From an uncultured Bacteroidota bacterium (GTDB taxonomy: Bacteria > Bacteroidota > Bacteroidia > B-17B0 > Aurantibacillaceae), in contig CAILKE010000030.1 of NCBI GenBank assembly GCA_903834765.1, positions 1-64,000 of the forward strand: a stretch of 64,000 nt of DNA, written 5' to 3'. Below are positions 18,688-27,743 of this stretch, piece by piece (position 1 is the stretch's first letter; each line of letters starts with the position of its first letter). The notes under the pieces are model-generated. The model did no database searches, was not told the origin of the DNA, and saw only the letters and a program-made list of their open reading frames with translations. A program made the position numbers and the translations under genes.

Positions 18688-18715
18688 AAAAAACACTGCT
18701 ATCGCAGTGTTTTTT
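18688..18715. terminator. Bidirectional rho-independent terminator
   Basis: AAAAAACACTGC pairs perfectly with GCAGTGTTTTTT around the tetraloop TATC. It sits between accC and the convergent phospholipase C-like gene and can act on both. Confidence 0.88.
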
Positions 18716-18729
18716 TGGATTATTGGTTA

Positions 18730-19725
18730 TTAATCCTCATGCCCTTTTGCACTTTTATTTTTTTGTTCTAGATAAAGTGCTTCGTCTTTTGCCAACACAT
18801 TTTTTAATGAATCGCTTAGTTCTTGTTTTCCTAATTTTTCGAGATTTGGCTTTCCTGCATTGACCCAAGCGGTATACCACATACTACCAACTATCATAAT
18901 ACTTTCACGCATTCGACGTTCTACTTGACCTTTAATCATTAAATCGTAGCGGATAGTGTATTCCGATGAATATACTTTTTGCATCACATTGCCTCTATTT
19001 TCGTATGCATATTTTTGATCTGAAGGAAAGTTGCTATTCAATAAGGCTTCAAATTTCAACACACTATCCACTGCCAAATGACTGGCATATACGATACTCC
19101 AAGCCGTTTTAATAGGTGATTCTATATATTGTGCTCTGCCAACAAAATAATCGTAATCTTCGGCCTTGGTTTCGGGGATTCTACTTTCCCAAAACCCATG
19201 AATGCCTCGTTGCCCTGTTAATTGTCCATTGTAGTTTTCAGTGGTATGCAATGGCACATGCGCATCACCAATATAATGACCTATTTCGGTGCTATACTGT
19301 AAAATACGATCAATATTTTCATCTTTAAACGCATTCAATAATTTGTAATAATGTTTTTCTATTTGCCAAGGTACAATTCCGTAGGCCATTAATGTATCTT
19401 CTGTATATTTTGCAATGGCTTGTTTCCAATATTTAGGAACAGAATCAAAGGCATGATCTCCATAATGGTCAATATCAATATAATGCCTTGGCGCTTCGCC
19501 TTCAACACCATAACGTCGTTTATCAGGGTCAACAGCATGGTTGGTTATAAACTCTATATGTTGTTTGTAAAAGGTTATCATTTCGGGCGGAAGCGTAAAT
19601 ACCGCCATCCGATTAATGCGCTTATGTCCATAAAATCCCCAAGAATGAGACTCTTGATTTGGCAATAGAATAAACAAACCTATACTAAAGCTACAAATAA
19701 TTAAAATATGTTTAAGAAACTTCAT
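18730..19725 (-). CDS. Secreted zinc-dependent phospholipase C / S1-P1 nuclease superfamily protein
   Basis: The protein (331 residues) has a signal peptide of about 28 residues, and the predicted mature protein starts with Trp 29 followed by H34 (WGFYGHKR). A free N-terminal Trp as metal ligand is the hallmark of this superfamily. Further likely zinc ligands are in HAVDPDK, APRHYIDID, GHYIGDAHVPLH and the GIHGFWESR segment. The superfamily includes phospholipase C and single-strand nucleases; the sequence does not tell which substrate is cut. It is probably periplasmic or exported. It is monocistronic and divergent from crtI. Confidence 0.8.
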   Translation of the reverse strand: MKFLKHILIICSFSIGLFILLPNQESHSWGFYGHKRINRMAVFTLPPEMITFYKQHIEFITNHAVDPDKRRYGVEGEAPRHYIDIDHYGDHAFDSVPKYWKQAIAKYTEDTLMAYGIVPWQIEKHYYKLLNAFKDENIDRILQYSTEIGHYIGDAHVPLHTTENYNGQLTGQRGIHGFWESRIPETKAEDYDYFVGRAQYIESPIKTAWSIVYASHLAVDSVLKFEALLNSNFPSDQKYAYENRGNVMQKVYSSEYTIRYDLMIKGQVERRMRESIMIVGSMWYTAWVNAGKPNLEKLGKQELSDSLKNVLAKDEALYLEQKNKSAKGHED

Positions 19726-19843
19726 TTAATGATGAAACTAAGATATTAATTATATGATTAATCTCACCTATCAAACTACTAAAAACTCCATAAATAATTT
19801 CGTAAGTTTAAACTTTAATTTTCTTCAATTGTTTAAATTACAC

Positions 19844-21316
19844 ATGAAAAAAAAAGTTACAGTTATCGGTTCTGGTTTCTCTGGTTTATCAGCGGCCTGC
19901 TATTTAGCAAAACAAGGTTATGATGTAACCGTTCTCGAAAAACATGCTACCGTTGGAGGTAGGGCTCGCCAATTTGAACAACAAGGCTTTGTATATGATA
20001 TGGGGCCTAGCTGGTATTGGATGCCCGACATTTTTGAAAAATTCTTTGCAGATTTTGGTAAGAAAGTATCTGATTATTACGAACTAGAGCGCTTGTCACC
20101 ATCTTACCGTATCTATTTCGAAGATGGCCCTTTAGATATTCCTAGCGACCTAAATGAAATGTACGCTATGTTTGAAACTTTAGAAAAAGGATCAGCCGAA
20201 AAATTAAAACAGTTTTTAAAAGAAGCCGAATATAAATATCAAATAGGAATGAATGATTTGGTTTACAAGCCAGGTTTGTCGTTAACTGAATTTATGAATG
20301 TGCGTTTTTTTAAAGGCATTTTTAAGTTAGATGTATTTAAATCCATTGCGTCACACATCCGTAAATCCTTTTCAAATCCTAAGTTGATTCAGTTATTAGA
20401 GTTCCCTGTGTTATTTTTAGGTGCATTGCCCGAAAATACGCCTGCACTATACAGTTTAATGAACTACTCCGATATCGTTGGAGGTACTTGGTATCCTAAA
20501 GGCGGTATGACGAGTGTGATAAAAGGGATGCACACACTAGCCATAGAGTTAGGAGTAAAGTTTGAATTAAATACCGATGTATCAAAAATAAAAGTAGAAG
20601 GCAACTTAGCTAAACAAATTACTACACAAACCAAACATACTGGTTTCGATGTGGTAGTTTCTAGTGCTGATTATCATTTTACAGAACAAACGCTTTTAGA
20701 TAAGCCATATCGTAATTACTCTGAAAAGTATTGGCAAACGCGAAAGATGGCGCCATCGAGTTTAATATTTTATTTGGGAGTAAATAAAAAGTTGCCCAAT
20801 TTATTGCACCATAGTTTGTTTTTTGACGAAGATTTTAATTTGCATGCTCAAGAAATATATACTAACCCGAAATGGCCAACAAAACCACTCATTTATTTAA
20901 GTTCAACTTCTCAAACAGATGCCAACACAGCGCCTGAAGGTTGCGAAAATTTATTTATATTGATTCCAATTGCCCCAGATTTAAAGGAAGATAAAGCCAC
21001 AATTGATTATTATTTTGATTTAGTCATTAATCGAATTGAAAAACATATAGGTGTATCTTTCAAAGACAACATCATTTTGAGAAGGGATTATGCAGGAAGT
21101 GATTTTCTTAAAGATTACAACTCTTTTAGAGGTAATGCCTATGGGTTGGCAAATACACTCAGCCAAACGGCCATTTTAAAACCAAAATTAAAAAACGACA
21201 AGGTAAAAAACTTATTTTATACAGGACAATTAACCGTTCCTGGCCCTGGCGTTCCACCTTGCTTGATTTCAGGGAAATTGGTTGCAGAACAAGTAACCAA
21301 ATTCTTTGATAAATAG
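19844..21316 (+). CDS. crtI: Phytoene desaturase (CrtI family)
   Basis: CrtI introduces double bonds into phytoene to give lycopene, using FAD. The 490-residue protein starts at ATG 19844, directly before the dinucleotide-binding motif VIGSGFSGLSAACYLA and VLEKHATVGGRAR; an ATG at 19754 would add 30 residues before this motif and is rejected. MGPSWYWMP and the C-terminal FYTGQLTVPGPGVPPCLISG are CrtI hallmarks. It leads the crtI-crtB-idi block. Related members perform 3',4'-desaturation of other carotenoids (CrtD), so the exact step is partly inferred from the crtB neighbour. Confidence 0.92.
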   Translation: MKKKVTVIGSGFSGLSAACYLAKQGYDVTVLEKHATVGGRARQFEQQGFVYDMGPSWYWMPDIFEKFFADFGKKVSDYYELERLSPSYRIYFEDGPLDIPSDLNEMYAMFETLEKGSAEKLKQFLKEAEYKYQIGMNDLVYKPGLSLTEFMNVRFFKGIFKLDVFKSIASHIRKSFSNPKLIQLLEFPVLFLGALPENTPALYSLMNYSDIVGGTWYPKGGMTSVIKGMHTLAIELGVKFELNTDVSKIKVEGNLAKQITTQTKHTGFDVVVSSADYHFTEQTLLDKPYRNYSEKYWQTRKMAPSSLIFYLGVNKKLPNLLHHSLFFDEDFNLHAQEIYTNPKWPTKPLIYLSSTSQTDANTAPEGCENLFILIPIAPDLKEDKATIDYYFDLVINRIEKHIGVSFKDNIILRRDYAGSDFLKDYNSFRGNAYGLANTLSQTAILKPKLKNDKVKNLFYTGQLTVPGPGVPPCLISGKLVAEQVTKFFDK

Positions 21317-21426
21317 TAAAAAAATAATTACAAAAATTGTGACTCTTAAACAAAAGATATATTTAGTTGTTTCATCTTTTACGACAACTAATTAAAAAAT
21401 TATTATATTAGCATCTATATAAAAAA

Positions 21427-22263
21427 ATGAAACAATTATTTGATATAGTTAGCCTTAAATCCAGTAAAATGGTTACTAACAGCTACAGTACCTCGTTCTC
21501 GTTGGGTATCAAGTTTTTGGATAAAAAATTTCATTATCCTATATACAGTATATACGGGTTTGTACGTTTTGCCGATGAAATAGTGGATAGTTTTCATGAT
21601 TATGATAAAGAAGCATTATTAGCTGAATTCAAAGCAGATACTTACAAAGCCATAGAAAAAGGCATTAGCTTAAATCCAATTTTGAATAGCTTTCAAAAAG
21701 TGGTAAACGATTACAAAATCGATTTACACTTGATAGAAACTTTTTTGAAAAGTATGGAAATGGATTTAGATAAAAAAGAATACGATGCCGAAGGTTATAA
21801 AAATTATATTTTAGGAAGTGCCGAAGTGGTTGGATTGATGTGCTTAAAAGTATTTGTGAGTGGTGATCAAAAAATGTATGATACCTTGACGCCATTTGCT
21901 ATGGCTCTTGGATCAGCCTTTCAAAAAATAAATTTCTTACGCGATTTACATGCCGATTATTTAGGAATGGGTCGTGTATATTTTCCAAATATTGAGTTAT
22001 CTCAATTGAATGCAGAAACAAAAGCTGAATTAGAAAAAGACATTGAGTTAGACTTTAATAAAGGCTTAGAAGGAATTAAAATGCTTCCTAAAAACTCTCG
22101 ATTTGGTGTTTATGTTGCCTATATTTATTATCGGAAATTATTGAATAAAATACAATCTCTCAACCACACCCGTATTTTAGAGGAACGTATTAGTATTCCT
22201 AATTCTCAAAAAATTGCTTTATTTGCAAGCTCCTACGTTCGTCATAGCCTCAATTTACTATAA
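21427..22263 (+). CDS. crtB: Phytoene synthase
   Basis: The 278-residue protein has the two aspartate-rich prenyl-diphosphate binding motifs of squalene/phytoene synthases: FADEIVDSF near residues 48-56 and NFLRDLHADYLG near 180-195. The N-terminal TNSYSTSFSLG segment is also typical. It condenses two geranylgeranyl diphosphates into phytoene. It lies 110 bp downstream of crtI and 27 bp upstream of idi in the same direction, consistent with one transcript. Confidence 0.94.
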   Translation: MKQLFDIVSLKSSKMVTNSYSTSFSLGIKFLDKKFHYPIYSIYGFVRFADEIVDSFHDYDKEALLAEFKADTYKAIEKGISLNPILNSFQKVVNDYKIDLHLIETFLKSMEMDLDKKEYDAEGYKNYILGSAEVVGLMCLKVFVSGDQKMYDTLTPFAMALGSAFQKINFLRDLHADYLGMGRVYFPNIELSQLNAETKAELEKDIELDFNKGLEGIKMLPKNSRFGVYVAYIYYRKLLNKIQSLNHTRILEERISIPNSQKIALFASSYVRHSLNLL

Positions 22264-22290
22264 AAAATTTTTCCTTTTTTCATTGAAATA

Positions 22291-22797
22291 ATGACAGCGA
22301 ATAATTGTGTAATATTAGTTGACGAGCAAGATCGAGAAATTGGTACAATGGAAAAATTACAAGCTCATCAAGAAGGTAAATTACATCGTGCTTTTTCTGT
22401 ATTTATTTTTAATGATGACAATGAATTGTTACTGCAACAGCGTGCTCATTCAAAATACCATAGCGGTGGCTTATGGGCAAATACCTGTTGCTCCCACCCC
22501 ACTCCAAATGAAACAACTATAGAGGCAGCTAATCGGAGACTTATTGAAGAAATGGGGATGAGTTGCGATTTAGAAATCAAAACAGCCTTTGTATATAAAA
22601 CACCATTTGATAATGGCTTAATTGAACATGAGTACGATTATATTTTGATTGGCAACTCCAATCAACAACCAGTGATTAATTCATTAGAAGTAGAAAACTA
22701 TAAATGGCAATCATTGAATGCGATAAAAGCAGATCTGATTTCTCATCCAGAGCTTTATACCTCCTGGTTTAAAATTGCCATCGAAATGTATTTTTAA
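22291..22797 (+). CDS. idi: Isopentenyl-diphosphate delta-isomerase, type I
   Basis: The 168-residue Nudix-fold enzyme has the type I active-site cysteine in NTCCSHP (residues 64-70) and the catalytic glutamate in EHEYDYILIG (about 114-123), with metal-binding residues around HRAFSV. It interconverts IPP and DMAPP in the cytoplasm, feeding the geranylgeranyl diphosphate used by CrtB. It is third in the carotenoid block. Confidence 0.94.
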   Translation: MTANNCVILVDEQDREIGTMEKLQAHQEGKLHRAFSVFIFNDDNELLLQQRAHSKYHSGGLWANTCCSHPTPNETTIEAANRRLIEEMGMSCDLEIKTAFVYKTPFDNGLIEHEYDYILIGNSNQQPVINSLEVENYKWQSLNAIKADLISHPELYTSWFKIAIEMYF

Positions 22798-22843
22798 AAT
22801 TCATTGTTTTTTTATATCTATAATTTCTATTAATGTTCTAAAT

Positions 22844-23515
22844 ATGCCTATCTCAGAAAACCTTCTTCATATTAAATCCAATATTCCCAATCATGTATTG
22901 TTAGTTGCTGTATCTAAAACCAAACCCAACAATTTAGTATTAGAAGCTTATAACGCCGGACAAAAAGATTTTGGTGAAAATTATGTCCAAGAACTTGTAG
23001 ATAAATACCAAACGCTTCCTAAAGACATTCACTGGCATTTTATAGGGCATTTACAAAGTAATAAAGTAAAATACCTAACGCCCTTTGTATACATGATACA
23101 TAGCGTTGATAGTTTTAAATTATTGAAAGAAATAAATAAACAAGCCGAAAAAAATAAGAGAGTCATTGATTGCTTATTACAAATCTATATTGCTCAGGAA
23201 GAAACGAAATTTGGTTTTGATGAAGTGGATTGTATGGCCTTATTACAATCACATGAATTTCAAGCCTTAAAACACATTCGTATTTGTGGATTGATGGGAA
23301 TGGCTTCAAATACAGCAAATACGGAACAAGTGACTAAAGAATTTAAATCTATTAAACACTTATTTGATACAGTAGCAAAATCGTCCTTAGTATCATTCGC
23401 TTTCAAATACCTTTCTATAGGCATGAGTGGCGATTATGAGTTGGCGATTAAGAATGGCTCTACACTTATCCGAGTTGGAAGCAGTATTTTTGGTGAAAGA
23501 AATTATTCGAAATAA
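22844..23515 (+). CDS. YggS/PLPBP family pyridoxal-phosphate homeostasis protein
   Basis: The protein is 223 residues from ATG 22844. An earlier in-frame ATG at 22775 overlaps idi and precedes an unconserved stretch, so it is not chosen. The PLP lysine is in LLVAVSKTKP, and FGENYVQE, WHFIGHLQSNK, GLMGMA, LSIGMSGDYELAI and RVGSSIFGER are family motifs. YggS proteins bind PLP without a known catalytic reaction and control vitamin B6 and amino-acid homeostasis. It sits 46 bp after idi, so it may be co-transcribed with the carotenoid genes without sharing their pathway. It converges on the J-domain gene with only 7 bp between stops. Confidence 0.93.
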   Translation: MPISENLLHIKSNIPNHVLLVAVSKTKPNNLVLEAYNAGQKDFGENYVQELVDKYQTLPKDIHWHFIGHLQSNKVKYLTPFVYMIHSVDSFKLLKEINKQAEKNKRVIDCLLQIYIAQEETKFGFDEVDCMALLQSHEFQALKHIRICGLMGMASNTANTEQVTKEFKSIKHLFDTVAKSSLVSFAFKYLSIGMSGDYELAIKNGSTLIRVGSSIFGERNYSK

Positions 23516-23522
23516 GATTCCC

Positions 23523-23996
23523 TTATAAAACTAAGGTTGTTTTACTCACGTTACGATACAAAAAAGATGTATAAATATGTCTTCTTGCAAAACGGCCTTG
23601 AGAGTCCGCATTCACTAATTTAGCATAGGTATTTTCAGGCACACCAAAATATTCATATACGCTACCATCATTAAAACTGATCTTTAATCGTTTACCTGTA
23701 TAGTTAATATCGGAAATATTAGCATTTGCAGTTGTGTTATTATATTCACCAAGTGTTGCTTCCAGAGTTTCTGGAGCAATGCTTACTAAAAAATGATACG
23801 CTTCAATGATGCGTTTACTTTTTTCTTCAACCTCTAATTTAAGCTCTTCGTTATCCTGAATTTTATCAGGATGAAATTCTTTCATGAAATTACGGTAAAC
23901 GCTTTTCAACTCGCTTAATGTAACTGCTTTATCAACTCCTAAAAGTTTACGATGTTCAATAATTTTTCTCATTACTAGGTATTCAATTTTTTGCAA
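23523..23996 (-). CDS. J-domain fused to a KTSC domain
   Basis: The 157-residue protein has a J domain at about residues 17-70 with the diagnostic HPD in KEFHPDKIQ, and a C-terminal KTSC domain at about 95-155 (INYTGKRLKISFNDGSVYEYFGVPENTY). No transmembrane span or signal peptide is seen. J domains stimulate the ATPase of DnaK; KTSC is a small domain found beside other modules and has no settled function. The pair suggests a co-chaperone adaptor, which is inference. It is separated from pafA by 98 bp holding a 16-bp palindrome. Confidence 0.85.
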   Translation of the reverse strand: MQKIEYLVMRKIIEHRKLLGVDKAVTLSELKSVYRNFMKEFHPDKIQDNEELKLEVEEKSKRIIEAYHFLVSIAPETLEATLGEYNNTTANANISDINYTGKRLKISFNDGSVYEYFGVPENTYAKLVNADSQGRFARRHIYTSFLYRNVSKTTLVL

Positions 23997-24067
23997 AGAT
24001 AGGGTTTATTTAGAGAACATTCACTTGCAGGAACCTCCATTTAATACCTTTTCATCGTTGAACTGCC

Positions 24068-24083
24068 CCCGATAGCTATCGGG
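24068..24083. repeat. 16-bp perfect palindrome CCCGATAGCTATCGGG
   Basis: This perfect palindrome lies between the J-domain gene and pafA, both on the minus strand. The same 16 bases occur at 61512-61527. It has no T-run, so it is not a typical terminator; it looks like a dispersed palindromic repeat, though it could form a small hairpin in RNA. Confidence 0.75.
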
Positions 24084-24094
24084 ATTTGAAAGCC

Positions 24095-25735
24095 TTATTT
24101 CACCAACAATTCTTCTAAAGGCTTACCAGTTGTGCCATTCGGAAAAGAGATATGTAAAATTGTAGAAACTGTTGGCGCAATATCAACAATATTTACTTTT
24201 TTAACTGAACTACCTTTCGGAATACTCATACCATAAAATAATAAAGGCACATGTGTATCATAGCTATAAGAAGCGCCATGTGTGGTACCTTTATTTTGAT
24301 ATTCCATCCAGGCCGGATTGTAACTAAACGCCACATTTCCGCTTCTTACATGGTTATAACCTTTTTGGATCAAATATTTAAAGGTACCATCTGTATAATT
24401 CTCATACTTCAAAGCCTCTGATGGATAAGCTTCTGCAACACCATTGATTGTTAGCATAAAATTAGCAAGTGCATGCTCTACTGAAAATTTATTCAATTTC
24501 ATGGCTAAGAGTTTAGCATCATTTAAAAAAATTTGTTGATTTTCTATAGCAGCTACTAAACTATCCCCATATACATTTTGGCAATAGGTTTGTACTTTTT
24601 TCTTTAGGTCTTCTTTATTCATATAACCGCCTGGTATTTTCAAATCCTTTAAATGTGCTGGCACATCTGACGCTCCATGATCGGCTGTTAAAAATAATAT
24701 GTAATTATCTTTACCAACATTGCTATTAAGGTAGTTTAGTAATTCTTCTAAATCTTTATCTAAACGTAAATACACATCTTCAATCTCAACACTACGAGGT
24801 CCATACGAATGACCTACATAATCTGTTGACGAAAAACTAACACATAACATATCCGTTTGTTTGCCTTTACCTAGTTGCTCCGCCTTAATGCAAGCGATGG
24901 CTAAATCTTTCGTAATGGTATTTCCGAAAGGTGTAGCTTTAATAATTTCATAATTATTTTTCTCTAATTGTTTTTTGTACTCGTAAGGAAAAATAGCTGT
25001 ATCTTTTTTATTTGGCGCCTGCTCATAATTATTATTATCGGCAATACTTTCCGTGTAATTAGCTATAGGATACAAGGTATTCCAGCCACCAGATAAATAC
25101 TGTTTAGGCAATTGTAAATTATTAAATTCATTTAACCAAGTAGGTAATTGATTCATATAATGTGAACTCGAAATAAATTTACCATTACTACCATCAAACC
25201 AAAAGGCTCCATTAGCGCTGTGCCCGGCGGGTAATATCGAGCTTCTATCCTTTAAGGAAACCGCAAATACTTTGGATTGCTGGCTAGTCGCTAATTTCAA
25301 CTCATCACCAATAGTGGTCGTTAGTAAATTTTTAGGCGACATTAGTCCAGCCTTGCTATCAGTTCCAATTGATTTCACGGTTTTATCATCGGTGCAATAC
25401 GTCATCTTACTCGAATCTTTTACCCACCAATCATTGGCAATGATACCGTGCGTAGCTGGACTGGTCCCAGTATAAATAGACGCATGACCAGGACCTGTGT
25501 ATGTCGGCACATAATTGAAGTGTGCATTTTTATAAAAATAACCATCGGTAATTATTTTCTTAAACCCGCCATTGCCGAACTTGTTCCAATAACGGTAAAT
25601 ATAATCGTGACGCATTTGATCAACCACAATGCCTATAACAAGCTTTGGTTGTTTCAATTCAGGAATACCTGCGATTGGCTTTGTTTGAGCCATCACGGCA
25701 TTAGTAATAAGAAGGAAGAGAATAACTTTTTTCAT
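24095..25735 (-). CDS. pafA: PafA-type alkaline phosphatase
   Basis: The protein is 546 residues with an N-terminal signal peptide ending near AQT (residue 18), so it is periplasmic or exported. Catalytic residues of the Elizabethkingia PafA group are all visible: metal ligand D39 in VVDQMRHD, nucleophile T80 in PTYTGPGHAS, N101 in ANDWW, K162 and R164 in SLKDRSS, the TADHGASD metal loop and the later THGASYSYDTH. The K/R pair marks a phosphomonoesterase rather than a diesterase. It releases phosphate from organic monoesters and, in PafA, is constitutive rather than phosphate-repressed. It is probably monocistronic. Confidence 0.9.
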   Translation of the reverse strand: MKKVILFLLITNAVMAQTKPIAGIPELKQPKLVIGIVVDQMRHDYIYRYWNKFGNGGFKKIITDGYFYKNAHFNYVPTYTGPGHASIYTGTSPATHGIIANDWWVKDSSKMTYCTDDKTVKSIGTDSKAGLMSPKNLLTTTIGDELKLATSQQSKVFAVSLKDRSSILPAGHSANGAFWFDGSNGKFISSSHYMNQLPTWLNEFNNLQLPKQYLSGGWNTLYPIANYTESIADNNNYEQAPNKKDTAIFPYEYKKQLEKNNYEIIKATPFGNTITKDLAIACIKAEQLGKGKQTDMLCVSFSSTDYVGHSYGPRSVEIEDVYLRLDKDLEELLNYLNSNVGKDNYILFLTADHGASDVPAHLKDLKIPGGYMNKEDLKKKVQTYCQNVYGDSLVAAIENQQIFLNDAKLLAMKLNKFSVEHALANFMLTINGVAEAYPSEALKYENYTDGTFKYLIQKGYNHVRSGNVAFSYNPAWMEYQNKGTTHGASYSYDTHVPLLFYGMSIPKGSSVKKVNIVDIAPTVSTILHISFPNGTTGKPLEELLVK

Positions 25736-25788
25736 TTTAAAGTTGGATTATGCGATGAAGATCAAACCCATTAGGGCCTAATCAATTA

Positions 25789-27678
25789 TTAATTTTTATC
25801 TAATGTTTCGAACACTGAGTTATTGCTCACAAATTCAGGAACGATGTCTTTCATTTTGGCAACAATACGTTTGTTATCCTGTGAATTAAAAAGTGCTATT
25901 AATTCGTTAATAAATTGAGTAACCTCAGCAAATTCATACTCACGCACTTTACCTACGAGTATTTGATTATGGTGAGTTGGCAGTGTGTTTTCAGAACTTG
26001 CTAATAATTCTTCATATAATTTTTCACCTGGACGCAATCCTGTATAAATAATTTTAATGTCTGTATTTTCTTTTAATCCAGAAAGCTTGATCATATTTCT
26101 TGCTAAATCAACAATTTTCACAGATTTACCCATATCAAATACGAAAATCTCACCTCCTTTACCCATACAGCCAGCTTCTAATACTAATTGACAAGCCTCA
26201 GGAATAGTCATAAAAAAACGAGTAATATCAGGATGCGTAATCGTTATAGGTCCACCCTGCTCTATTTGTTTTTTAAAACGAGGAATAACCGATCCATTAG
26301 AGCCTAATACATTTCCAAAACGAGTTGTAATAAATTTTGTTTGTGAACTTTTCCCTAAACTTTGTGTGTAAATCTCAGCGATGCGTTTAGAAGCACCCAT
26401 TACATTTGTTGGATTAACAGCCTTGTCGGTTGAAATCATCACAAATTTCTCGACATTATTTTCAACGGCTAAATCAGCAACGGTTTTAGTTCCTAAAATA
26501 TTAGTGAGAATGGATTCGGATGGGTTATTTTCCATCATAGGCACATGCTTATAAGCAGCGGCATGAAAGACAATTTGAGGCTTAAATGTTTTAAATACAT
26601 TTTGTAAACGCTCTTTATTTCTTACGTCACCAATAACGACTTCATGTTTAAATGAAAGAGTTTTCTCATTAAACTCTAATTCAAGCTCATGCAGCGGACT
26701 CTCGGCTTGATCCAATAACACTAACATACGCGGATTAAATTTAGCACATTGTCTTGCTAACTCACTGCCTATAGATCCTGCAGCACCTGTTATTAAAATA
26801 ATTTTATCATTCAGTTGTTCGTTAATTAAACCATTATCTAATTTAATTGGATCACGCTCTAATAACTCATCGATATTGATGCTTTTAATTTGATTAAAAC
26901 TTAATTCGCCATTGATCCATTTAGCTACTGGTGGCACATTAAGCACACGAATACCATATTTCAAGCACTCATCAATAATGCTGTTTTTTTTTGTAGGCTG
27001 TAAATTTTGAATACTCAAGATGACAGACTCAACTTGATTTTCTGTAATTAATTCATGTAATTTATCCGATGAAAAAATAAATACACCTTCCAAACTACGC
27101 CCTTTTTTCTTTTCGTCGTCATCAATAAAACCAACCACTTTATAACGAACTGCTGCATCTCTATCTAATGTGCGTTTGGTTATAATTCCGCTTTCACCAG
27201 CTCCATAAATGATGACATGCGTTTTTTCCTTTTCAGGATTTTTATTTTCAAAGTAAATAGCCTTGATTGCCAAACGAGAACTAATCATAATAAAAATAGT
27301 GACCAACGCATCAATGATGATAACGGAATGTGGAATAATGTAATGACCTAAAATTAGTTGACGCGTAATGATATTAATAAAATATAATACCAAACTACCA
27401 GCTAATACAATGATGAAAATACGAGAAGCATCTTTTGCGCCCGTATATCTAACAACACCTTTGTATGTTTTAGAAATAACAAATGAAATTAATCTAACTA
27501 AAAGAACAACTGAATATGCTATTGGGAAATTATCTAATTCGTTTTGCGGAATAGATTTAAAATTGAAACGCAAGAAAAAAGCAAGTGTTAACGAAAAAGC
27601 ACAAATTGCAAGATCTATCAATAAGATAGTCCAGCGAGGCAAGTTATATTTCCAAAAATAATCTAATAATTTGTGCAT
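25789..27678 (-). CDS. Membrane-bound nucleotide-sugar 4,6-dehydratase (CapD/PglF/WbpM type)
   Basis: The 629-residue protein has four membrane spans in the first 130 residues, a CoA-binding-like region with IYGAGESGIITKR near 155, and a SDR dehydratase domain from about 290 (LITGAAGSIGSELARQ). The active-site region reads STDKAVNPTNVMGASK, with Met in place of the usual SDR Tyr, as known for membrane-bound WbpM-type dehydratases. It makes UDP-4-keto-6-deoxy-GlcNAc at the inner membrane for bacillosamine, QuiNAc or FucNAc sugars. It lies 17 kb from the polysaccharide cluster and without glycosyltransferases beside it. The exact product is not determined. Confidence 0.88.
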   Translation of the reverse strand: MHKLLDYFWKYNLPRWTILLIDLAICAFSLTLAFFLRFNFKSIPQNELDNFPIAYSVVLLVRLISFVISKTYKGVVRYTGAKDASRIFIIVLAGSLVLYFINIITRQLILGHYIIPHSVIIIDALVTIFIMISSRLAIKAIYFENKNPEKEKTHVIIYGAGESGIITKRTLDRDAAVRYKVVGFIDDDEKKKGRSLEGVFIFSSDKLHELITENQVESVILSIQNLQPTKKNSIIDECLKYGIRVLNVPPVAKWINGELSFNQIKSINIDELLERDPIKLDNGLINEQLNDKIILITGAAGSIGSELARQCAKFNPRMLVLLDQAESPLHELELEFNEKTLSFKHEVVIGDVRNKERLQNVFKTFKPQIVFHAAAYKHVPMMENNPSESILTNILGTKTVADLAVENNVEKFVMISTDKAVNPTNVMGASKRIAEIYTQSLGKSSQTKFITTRFGNVLGSNGSVIPRFKKQIEQGGPITITHPDITRFFMTIPEACQLVLEAGCMGKGGEIFVFDMGKSVKIVDLARNMIKLSGLKENTDIKIIYTGLRPGEKLYEELLASSENTLPTHHNQILVGKVREYEFAEVTQFINELIALFNSQDNKRIVAKMKDIVPEFVSNNSVFETLDKN

Positions 27679-27743
27679 CCTTGTAAAAATACGATTTTAG
27701 TGGGAAGGAGCAAAACGTGCTGAAATCATCATACGACAAGCAT

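Noticed and set aside
25448-25774. A 108-residue plus-strand frame over the 5' part of pafA
   Set aside because: It lies opposite conserved active-site residues of the phosphatase and has no domain of its own.
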